From positions 1 to 64,000 of the forward strand of contig NZ_JQJH01000001.1 of the NCBI RefSeq assembly GCF_000745425.1: a DNA stretch of 64,000 bases, in the 5' to 3' direction. Shown piece by piece: positions 57,102-64,000 of the stretch. The DNA is from Beijerinckia mobilis. Its GTDB lineage: Bacteria; Pseudomonadota; Alphaproteobacteria; Rhizobiales; Beijerinckiaceae. Position 1 is the first letter of the stretch. Every line of letters starts with the position of its first letter. Under the pieces are notes generated by a model, which did not search any database, was not told where the DNA came from, and saw only the letters and a list, made by a program, of their open reading frames with translations. Position numbers and translations under genes: made by a program.

Positions 57102-59657
57102 TCATTCGCTCATATGGTTGTTGCGCTGACTTTCCTGAATGAGGCGTTTCTTGTCCGCCTCAGACAATTGAGGTCGATCGATCTTGATCATCAGCTTGTC
57201 GAGAACACCATTGAATGCGAAAGGAAGTTGATAATCTTTATCATCGACGGGCGTACCTGTATCTGCACCGATATCGAACGTCTCATCCCATTGCAGGATC
57301 ACCGGGATCGTCCGTTCCACCTTGTGCGTCGCCACAGCCTTGCCATCGACCGTAAGCGTTCCGGTGCCGCCCCGGCCAAGGCCGCTCATGGAGTTGAACG
57401 CCAATGTTCCAAAGCCAAGCCCGTCGTATTTGAAGTCAAAGACCAGAACGTGCTTGCCTGGCGCCAGTGCCTCCGCATCCTCCCAGCGAATGCGCTGAAG
57501 ATCGAGCAGGTTCCATGTGAAAACCGGCTTGCCCTTCAAGAGATAGAAGCCCCAGCCCCCGAAACGTCCTCCCTGGGTCGCCAGTACGCCCTGCGCTCCA
57601 TCCTTGGGAACGTCGATCTCCGCCGTGATTGTGTATGAAGCCGCGATGAGACTTGGAGCAGCCCCCATGGGAATACCGGTGAGCATGCCCGAATAGGTAA
57701 ATTCGGTCCGGCCAGCGGTCGCGCTCGGACGCGGCGTCACCATGCGCGCGGCCAGTGAATTATCAAGAGGAAAGACCTGATATTTCGCGGCTTCGACGAT
57801 GAAGAGATCCTGCAATTCCTTCAGTTTCACAGGGTTGGCATCCGCAAGGTTTTTGCTTTGGGTCCAGTCCTTGGTCAGGTCGTAGAGTTCCCATTTGTAG
57901 CTGTTCATGACATCGGGATTGGGGGTCGCCCCGAGTTTCCACGGGGGACTGATCGGCTGCGTATTGGCATACCAGCCATCATGGTAAATGCCCCGGTTGC
58001 CAAACATCTCGAAATATTGCGTATGATGACGCGTCGGTGCATCGGCATTGGCATTATCGAAAGTATAGGCAAGGCTTACACCTTCGATCGGATTTTGAGC
58101 GATGCCATCGACCATGACGGGAGGGACGATTTTCGTCGCGTCCAGAATAGTCGGCACGATATCGATGACATGATGAAACTGGTTACGGATGCCTCCAACA
58201 TCCTTGATATGGCCCGGCCAGGAGATCGCCATGCCCTGGCGCGTGCCCCCGAAATGCGACGCCACCTGCTTGGTCCATTGGTAGGGCGTGTCGAAGGCCC
58301 ATGTCCATCCAACCGCCATATGGTTGTAGGTCTGGTCCGACCCCCAGACGTCATAGAAATATTTGAGCTGATCCGCGACAGGGACCTCGACGCTGTTGAA
58401 CTGGGCAACCTCGTTGGGTGTTCCTTCGAGCGACCCTTCGGCGCTCGAGCCATTGTCGCCGCTGATATAGATGATCAATGTATCATCGAGCTTGCCGATA
58501 TCCTCGACGGCCTGAATCACGCGGCCGATCTCATGATCCGTATAAGCGAGATAGGCACCATAGACATCCGCCTGTCGGATAAACATCTTCTTGTCGTCCG
58601 CGCTGAGCGTGTCCCAGTGCTTCAGAAGTTTATCCGGCCATGGTGTGAGCACGGCAGATTCCGGGATGACGCCAAGCCTCTTCTGATTGGTGAAAATCTG
58701 TTCGCGAAGCGCGTTCCAGCCCTTGTCAAACAGATGCATGTCGCTGATCTTCTTGATCCATTCCGGAGTGGGATGATGCGGCGCGTGGGTGCCGCCCGGA
58801 ACATAATAGACAAAGAAGGGCTTGGCCGGATCGACCTCATTCAACATCCTGATATGAGCGATGGCGTCATCCGCCATGGCTGTCGTGAGGTTCCATTCGG
58901 GATGGCCTAGATAGGGGTAGATTGCAGTCGTCTGGCGAAACAGATTAGGCTGCCATTGGCTGGTATCACCGCCGACGAATCCGTAAAAATATTCAAACCC
59001 CATGCCGAGCGGCCATTGATCGAAAGGTCCCGCCTGACTGGCCTGAAAAGCCGGCGTATTGTGGTCCTTGCCGAACCACGAGGTCGCATAGCCATTTTCC
59101 CTCAGGATTCGGCCGATTGTGACAGTATCTCTAGTGATAATGCTGTCATAGCCAGGAAAACCCGTCGACATTTCGGAGATTTGGCCAAAACCCACGGCAT
59201 GATGATTACGCCCCGTGATCAGCGCCGCACGGGTCGGCGAGCAGAGAGCCGTCGAATGGAATTGCGTGTAGCGTAAACCCGCCTTGGCGATGCGGTCGAG
59301 CGCCGGCGTCGGAATGACACCGCCAAAAGTGCTCGGCGCGCCGAAACCGACATCATCGGTCATGATCAGGAGGATATTCGGCGCTCCCTTCGGCGGCACG
59401 ACGCGCGGCGGCCAATAGGGTGTCGATTCTGCCGCATTGAGATTGATGACACCGCCGAAGGGGGGAGGCGGTGGTGGCAAATATCGTCCATCAATCGTGG
59501 TAGTGGCGGCGGGCGAACCCGCTGCACTTCGCGCTTCCAGGGGCACTCGCGGTCCCGCCGATGGCGTCTGCTGCGCAGACGCGAGCGTAGCCATGATACA
59601 GGACAACGCCAGGATGATAACGGACAGGCCTACCCCTCTCGCGGCAATATTGTGCAT
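57102..59657 (-). CDS. Arylsulfatase (type I sulfatase)
   Basis: An 851-residue exported sulfatase that hydrolyses sulfate esters. A signal peptide ends near residue 28 (LASAQQ). A sulfatase domain follows with metal ligands Asp101/Asp102 (IMTDDVGFG) and the Cys139-type formylglycine site CSPTR, then GRNHHAVGF and ISGDNGSSAEGSLEGTPNE. The C-terminal ~170 residues form a beta-rich domain found in large arylsulfatases. Conversion of the Cys to formylglycine needs a separate enzyme (FGE-type), not present in this window. CAGGAG supports the start. Sulfur scavenging is the likely role. Confidence 0.9.
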   Translation of the reverse strand: MHNIAARGVGLSVIILALSCIMATLASAQQTPSAGPRVPLEARSAAGSPAATTTIDGRYLPPPPPPFGGVINLNAAESTPYWPPRVVPPKGAPNILLIMTDDVGFGAPSTFGGVIPTPALDRIAKAGLRYTQFHSTALCSPTRAALITGRNHHAVGFGQISEMSTGFPGYDSIITRDTVTIGRILRENGYATSWFGKDHNTPAFQASQAGPFDQWPLGMGFEYFYGFVGGDTSQWQPNLFRQTTAIYPYLGHPEWNLTTAMADDAIAHIRMLNEVDPAKPFFVYYVPGGTHAPHHPTPEWIKKISDMHLFDKGWNALREQIFTNQKRLGVIPESAVLTPWPDKLLKHWDTLSADDKKMFIRQADVYGAYLAYTDHEIGRVIQAVEDIGKLDDTLIIYISGDNGSSAEGSLEGTPNEVAQFNSVEVPVADQLKYFYDVWGSDQTYNHMAVGWTWAFDTPYQWTKQVASHFGGTRQGMAISWPGHIKDVGGIRNQFHHVIDIVPTILDATKIVPPVMVDGIAQNPIEGVSLAYTFDNANADAPTRHHTQYFEMFGNRGIYHDGWYANTQPISPPWKLGATPNPDVMNSYKWELYDLTKDWTQSKNLADANPVKLKELQDLFIVEAAKYQVFPLDNSLAARMVTPRPSATAGRTEFTYSGMLTGIPMGAAPSLIAASYTITAEIDVPKDGAQGVLATQGGRFGGWGFYLLKGKPVFTWNLLDLQRIRWEDAEALAPGKHVLVFDFKYDGLGFGTLAFNSMSGLGRGGTGTLTVDGKAVATHKVERTIPVILQWDETFDIGADTGTPVDDKDYQLPFAFNGVLDKLMIKIDRPQLSEADKKRLIQESQRNNHMSE

Positions 59658-60043
59658 GGCGCACTCCTGAAATCATTTGGCGGGATCATATAATCTTTAA
59701 AAATCAACAGCGCATATTATCAGCACATTAACATGAAACATTAATGGCACAAGCAGTGTGCTTCCTGCCAAGCTTACGCCTCGCCATTAACATTTCTGAA
59801 TTTGTCGAAAGATATGAGGGGAAATCAATCAAATCGTGAGGATTGTCCCGCATGCCCGTCCATATACAATACGACTATTGATAGAACATATGTATGAATG
59901 CCTTATGTGGCAATTCATGCGGACGGCCGGTTGATTTTCTAACGGGAAAGGAAGATTCTTGCCGCTCCTCGCAAGCGGTCCTGCGCATGTGCCTCAAGGC
60001 CAGTGCGCCCAAAAGCCGCCGCCCCACCATCGTGAGGAGCCTA
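59658..60043. other. Gap between arylsulfatase and TAXI genes
   Basis: 386 bp with no credible gene. It is AT-rich near 59690-59760 and probably carries the sulfatase promoter. No CysB or sulfur-responsive box was recognised. Confidence 0.45.
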
Positions 60044-60070
60044 ATCTCAATGACCCATTCTCATTGAGAT
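60044..60070. repeat. Palindromic repeat, family A copy 3
   Basis: ATCTCAATGA and TCATTGAGAT form a perfect 10-bp stem with loop CCCATTC, ending 6 bases from the stop of the TAXI gene. The downstream CCGGTATTA extends the match to the copy at 18260-18277. Confidence 0.7.
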
Positions 60071-60076
60071 CCGGTA

Positions 60077-61591
60077 TTAATCGTTCCCGCGTTTATGCGG
60101 CAGAAGCGCTTCGTTCAGCAGGCGATACATGGCGCGCGGGGACCGCTCCTCCGTAGGAACGGCAGACTGTTTGTCCAGCATGATAAACCGCAATTCATCA
60201 AAGGCGATGCCGAATGCCGCAAGCCGGACAGGGCCCATCACCTGGATGTTCGCCGGTGTCAGGACGCGATCAAACAGAGCCTCCGCCTCACGCCGGCACG
60301 AATCGAGCTCCTCTCGGTCCCGGCTCTCTCTCGCGCACCCCACGAGGGAGAGCAGTTTCTGCAGATCCTCATCAACTCCATCGAGAGGATTGTCCCGCAG
60401 GCGGCCCATCATGGTCGCAATGCCGGTGCCAAGCAGACTCAAAGCCATGATGCCGAGATAGAACAGGTCGCTATAACGATCGAAGAAGCTTTCCTCTTCA
60501 TCATCCAGATAGGCGAGCGTGCCGGGATGGACCGGCAAAACCGCATCCTTGCGGGAATCCGGTGCCTGAATTTGGTTGGCGATGGGAAACTGGGCCGCAA
60601 GACCCGGTTGCGCCGCAAGCAGAACCCGCGTGAGTTCGCCGGCAAGATCATTGCCGATACGCGTCGTCGCGACGAGCCGTGTCGTCGTGCCGAGCGTATC
60701 GAAATCCTCTTCGGGGCGCGGCGGGTCGGCACCGCCAAAAACGCCCCGTACCACCTCGACGACATCGAGATTCGGCATTCTCTTGACGATGGCTTCGGCT
60801 TCCTTGATCGGCACAAAATTGATCGCGTGTCCGCTTGCCCGCATCAGCGTATCGATCGCCGTCGCCACTTCAGGTGCTTCCTGCGCATCGACGATCAGGA
60901 TGGCATCGAGCTGATTTTGCCGGACCATTTCGGGAATTTCCGCAGCGGTGAGGCGCATTTTCGTCACCGATGCCGCCGGAACATCATATTGCGCCAGCAC
61001 AAGCGCAAGCAGCGCCTCAGGATGGCCGTTGTCGAGCTTTTCTGCAGCAGTGAAACGCGGCTGCGGACGCAAGATACCGATGCGCTTGCCGGCAAGATCG
61101 GAGATCTTGTGGATTTCCTTGTCATCGGGGGCGAAGATCAGCACCGCATTGTGGCGCATGATCAAAATCGTGCGCCCGGACGGAGGCATTGCGGTGTCGC
61201 TGCTTAAAACGGCCAGATCGGCCTTGCCATCGCCCAGCAGCTTCGAGGCGCCGCGGAGATCCTCTGCGGTGACGAGCTTGAGCCGGACCGGCTCATGGGC
61301 CTGTGAAAGAATATGCGCGGCGGCGCTCATCATCGCCTGATCCCGGCTGCCGCGTACCACCGCAACCCGCAAGGGCGTCGGTTGCAGATAATAAAAAAAG
61401 CCGAGCAGAACCGTGAGAAGAACACAGGCGATGGCAACGGTGGCCACGACGAGATGGAGACGCCGCACGCTTCCCCCAAAAGCCGGAGATCCAAGAAAGG
61501 CACCAAACCCGAAAGCCGGTGCCGCGCCCTTTTCCGTTCCTCTTGCCGGTCCTGGTGTCAGCTGTGCAGCCTCAAACGAGGCTCCCACCAC
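60077..61591 (-). CDS. TAXI-family TRAP transporter binding-type protein
   Basis: A 504-residue protein of the TAXI solute-binding family. A membrane helix (~residues 45-67, LHLVVATVAIACVLLTVLLG) anchors it. The binding fold follows, with RVAVVRGSRDQAMMSAAAHI and KADLAVLSSDTAMP, and the typical HPGTLAYLDDEEESF segment. A second membrane helix near residue 390 precedes a cytoplasmic, largely helical tail. No DctQM permease gene is present, so it may not be a classic transporter part. GTG 61591 is the longest start; GTG 61468 with a better site is possible. Confidence 0.75.
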   Translation of the reverse strand: MVGASFEAAQLTPGPARGTEKGAAPAFGFGAFLGSPAFGGSVRRLHLVVATVAIACVLLTVLLGFFYYLQPTPLRVAVVRGSRDQAMMSAAAHILSQAHEPVRLKLVTAEDLRGASKLLGDGKADLAVLSSDTAMPPSGRTILIMRHNAVLIFAPDDKEIHKISDLAGKRIGILRPQPRFTAAEKLDNGHPEALLALVLAQYDVPAASVTKMRLTAAEIPEMVRQNQLDAILIVDAQEAPEVATAIDTLMRASGHAINFVPIKEAEAIVKRMPNLDVVEVVRGVFGGADPPRPEEDFDTLGTTTRLVATTRIGNDLAGELTRVLLAAQPGLAAQFPIANQIQAPDSRKDAVLPVHPGTLAYLDDEEESFFDRYSDLFYLGIMALSLLGTGIATMMGRLRDNPLDGVDEDLQKLLSLVGCARESRDREELDSCRREAEALFDRVLTPANIQVMGPVRLAAFGIAFDELRFIMLDKQSAVPTEERSPRAMYRLLNEALLPHKRGND

Positions 61592-61868
61592 GCGCCACCG
61601 TTAGGGCCAAGCCTCGGCGGCGCGCAAGACCGGTAGTTTCTCATAGATGAGAGCGATGACGGCAAAATAAAGAGGCGGACCACCATTCCCGCACGGTGCC
61701 TCAGCCGCTCACTCTCCCTAAGGGATCTGACACCCCTCTTTAAAGGCAAGGCATCGCCCGCCCGAATCCCGTCGCGGGCGATGCTCCCTTCCGTGGCTGT
61801 CGACGATCATCCCATTGCACCGGAGCGCTTCGCGCCCCGATTTGACGCTTTTTCCGTCCTGGCGCGGC

Positions 61869-62174
61869 TCATTCGCCCGGAGCTTTGGCATCGATCACGA
61901 GAGCGTGAACACCATCGTCGAATTGCTTTTGCAGCAGGCTGTTGATGGTGCGGTGGCGATCAATACGGCTCTTGCCCTTAAAGGCTTCGGAAACCACTTT
62001 GACCTGAAAATGCGTCCCACCTTGGCCCTTGGCTGTGCCGGGGCGCATGACGGCATGGGCATGGCCCGAATGTTTATGCGAATCATCAATCACTTCGAGA
62101 GAGATGGGATTCAAAGCCTCCTGCAGCTTGGCCTTGATCGCATCCCCCACGGAGATTTCCGCCTGTTCGCTCAT
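61869..62174 (-). CDS. BolA family protein
   Basis: A 101-residue BolA-type protein: PISLEVIDDSHKHSGHAHAV, GGTHFQVKVVSEAFKGKSRI with invariant His, and the RHRTINSLLQKQFDDGVHAL helix. BolA proteins pair with monothiol glutaredoxins and act in Fe-S/iron homeostasis. AAAGGAT precedes ATG 62174. It is divergent from the DnaJ-domain gene, as in other alphaproteobacteria. Confidence 0.92.
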   Translation of the reverse strand: MSEQAEISVGDAIKAKLQEALNPISLEVIDDSHKHSGHAHAVMRPGTAKGQGGTHFQVKVVSEAFKGKSRIDRHRTINSLLQKQFDDGVHALVIDAKAPGE

Positions 62175-62308
62175 CGTTTCATCCTTTCATGCTCAATGTT
62201 TCGACCGACCGTCGCCGACCTCACGCAAATCCGGCCGCATTCTTCGCCGTCAATTTAACCAACCGAAACGCTTGCGGCCACCTCAAAGACCTTCATAATG
62301 TCAGCATC

Positions 62309-62911
62309 ATGAATCTGAATTCGCGTCTATTCGATCGTATCCGGGTCAAACCCGACCGGAAGCCAGCCCCCCGGACTGACCAAGTGCGTTGCGATCATCC
62401 CGGTTGTCAGGCCATTGGCGAATTTCGTGCCCCGCAAGGACGTCTGCGGGAAGGCCAATATTTCAACTTCTGCCTTGACCACGTCCGGGAATACAACGCA
62501 TCCTATAATTATTTCAATGGGATGAGCGCAGAAGACGTCGCCGTCTATCAGCGCGACGATGCCATCGGCCACCGGCCGACCTGGGCCATGGGCGTCAATC
62601 GTTCGAGCAAGAGCTTTCGCGAGGATGGCGATGATCCGCAGCAGGCGCAGGATCCGCTCGGCGTCTTGCGCAACGGCGGAGCAAGAGCCCGCCGGGCCGA
62701 GTCACGGCCGCGCCACGGCGTCGCCGTGCTGAAAGCACTCGACCAACTGGGACTAGACGAAATGGCCGATGCCGCCGCCGTGAAGACCCGCTATAAGGAT
62801 CTGGTCAAGCGTTTGCATCCAGATGCCAATGGAGGCGACCGGTCGAGCGAGGATCGTCTGCGGGAAATCATCCGTGCCTACAATTATCTGCGCTCGGTCA
62901 AGTTCGTCTGA
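62309..62911 (+). CDS. DnaJ-domain protein
   Basis: A 200-residue J-domain protein. The N-terminus carries a Cys/His segment ([17 protein letters not shown] ... [10 protein letters not shown]) that could bind zinc. The C-terminal J-domain has the HPD motif in [12 protein letters not shown] and the [14 protein letters not shown] helix. It lacks the Gly/Phe and zinc-finger regions of full DnaJ, so it is a co-chaperone with a special role. Start ATG 62309 is where the alphaproteobacterial family begins. It precedes cobS on the same strand. Confidence 0.85.
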   Translation: MNLNSRLFDRIRVKPDRKPAPRTDQVRCDHPGCQAIGEFRAPQGRLREGQYFNFCLDHVREYNASYNYFNGMSAEDVAVYQRDDAIGHRPTWAMGVNRSSKSFREDGDDPQQAQDPLGVLRNGGARARRAESRPRHGVAVLKALDQLGLDEMADAAAVKTRYKDLVKRLHPDANGGDRSSEDRLREIIRAYNYLRSVKFV

Positions 62912-63183
62912 AAGGCCAAACCGCCTTCACAAGGCGTGTTTTGCTCATGCAACGGTTCCCACCCGTTCGTGCCCGATCAGAGGCACCGGAGGCAATGCTC
63001 CGGTTACGGGCGCGATTCTCGATGTGGAACTGGTTGGATAGGACGGGATGGAAGAACAAAGCGCGGACGGAATTTCGAAGGGAGCCCACGCCCCGGCCTG
63101 CCGGATCGTCACGGCCTCACTATTTAATGCGAACAAACTCTTCTGAGTTTGCTAAGAACCGGGCCAATGGGCACGGAGGATCT

Positions 63184-64000
63184 ATGCCAAGCACAGTCAC
63201 TCACGAAGTCGCAGCGCCCTCGCACGGGCTTCCGGACTTGAAGATTTCGGTTCGCCAGGTGTTCGGCATCGACACCGATATGGAGGTTCCGGCCTATTCC
63301 GCTGCCGATACCCATGTGCCCGATCTCGATCCGGACTATCTGTTCGATCGCGATACGACGCTCGCCATTCTCGCCGGCTTCACCCGCAATCGCCGGGTCA
63401 TGGTCACCGGCTACCACGGCACCGGCAAATCGACCCATATCGAACAGGTGGCGGCGCGCCTCAATTGGCCCTGCGTGCGCATCAATCTCGACAGCCATGT
63501 TTCACGTGTCGATCTCGTCGGCAAGGACGCCATCGTCCTGCGGGACGGTAAGCAGGTCACCGAATTCAGGGACGGAATTCTGCCCTGGGCGCTGCAGAAC
63601 AACGTCGCCCTCTGCTTCGATGAATATGATGCCGGACGCCCGGATGTCATGTTCGTCATCCAGCGCGTGCTGGAAGTCTCCGGCCATCTCACTCTGCTCG
63701 ACCAAAGCCGCGTCATCCGCCCTCACCCGGCGTTCCGCCTGTTCGCCACGACGAATACGATCGGCCTCGGGGATACGTCGGGCCTCTATCACGGCACCCA
63801 GCAGATCAACCAGGGCCAGATGGACCGCTGGTCCATCGTCACCACGCTGAACTATCTGCCGCATGACCGGGAAGTCGATATCGTCATCGCCAAGGTCAAG
63901 CATTTCCAGGACAAGAAGGACGGCCGCGACACGATCAGCAAGATGGTGCGTGTCGCCGATCTGACCCGCAATGCCTTCATAGCGGGCGATCTCTCGACCG
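63184..64000 (+). CDS. cobS: Cobaltochelatase subunit CobS, N-terminal part
   Basis: The first 272 residues of CobS, an AAA+ ATPase subunit of the aerobic cobaltochelatase CobNST, which inserts cobalt into hydrogenobyrinic acid a,c-diamide. Walker A is GYHGTGKST (residues 76-84), Walker B lies in [10 protein letters not shown], and the sensor-like [15 protein letters not shown] is present. The gene runs off the window end. GGAGGATCT precedes ATG 63184. No B12 riboswitch was recognised in the 272 bp upstream. Confidence 0.95.
   Translation, partial: MPSTVTHEVAAPSHGLPDLKISVRQVFGIDTDMEVPAYSAADTHVPDLDPDYLFDRDTTLAILAGFTRNRRVMVTGYHGTGKSTHIEQVAARLNWPCVRINLDSHVSRVDLVGKDAIVLRDGKQVTEFRDGILPWALQNNVALCFDEYDAGRPDVMFVIQRVLEVSGHLTLLDQSRVIRPHPAFRLFATTNTIGLGDTSGLYHGTQQINQGQMDRWSIVTTLNYLPHDREVDIVIAKVKHFQDKKDGRDTISKMVRVADLTRNAFIAGDLST

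Overview
The window reads as chromosomal DNA of an alphaproteobacterium, most likely order Hyphomicrobiales (Rhizobiales) and plausibly family Beijerinckiaceae. This is inferred from gene content and arrangement: an alphaproteobacterial single-cysteine DksA, an ArsR-methyltransferase/metF/metH operon, bolA next to a DnaJ-domain gene and aerobic cobaltochelatase cobS, a flavodoxin/DUF2023 pair, and a cyoABCD quinol oxidase. The species cannot be fixed from the sequence alone.

Region 1 (1-17.2 kb, all minus strand) is a surface and secretion block. A 2425-residue two-partner-secretion exoprotein (TpsA) is followed by its outer-membrane transporter (TpsB), ExbB, ExbD, a TonB-like protein and a parvulin-type foldase, apparently as one operon. 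The start of a type II secretin (gspD) lies beyond it. Upstream sit an orphan ModA-like binding protein and a TPR/GT41 glycosyltransferase. TpsA is a duplicated molecule with two haemagglutination-activity domains, two GLUG-repeat blocks, a central YDG region and a 123-bp tandem-repeat linker.

Region 2 (17.2-26.2 kb) has a long gene-free stretch, a divergent SDR/AraC pair with candidate operators, two gene remnants, an aldehyde dehydrogenase, NADP-isocitrate dehydrogenase and dksA. Region 3 (26.4-34.6 kb) has a tRNA-Leu(UAA) gene interrupted by a 260-nt group I intron, xanthine phosphoribosyltransferase, a CinA-like protein, several small unknown genes, tRNA-Trp, and small metabolic genes.

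Region 4 (34.6-44 kb) carries the methionine/folate operon (ArsR-methyltransferase, metF, metH), then flavodoxin plus DUF2023, then a PadR regulator with an unusual Gly/Arg-rich N-terminus and palindromic upstream sites. Region 5 (44-64 kb) has cell-envelope genes (L,D-transpeptidase, OpgD/OpgG-type glucan protein), fatty-acid genes (accA, fadD-like), cyoABCD, an arylsulfatase, a TAXI-type binding protein, bolA, a DnaJ-domain protein and a truncated cobS.

Two dispersed palindromic repeat families occupy intergenic gaps. No CRISPR array, insertion sequence, prophage or rRNA gene was seen. The most unusual items are the TPS locus with its own TonB-ExbBD set and duplicated adhesin, and the group I intron in tRNA-Leu.
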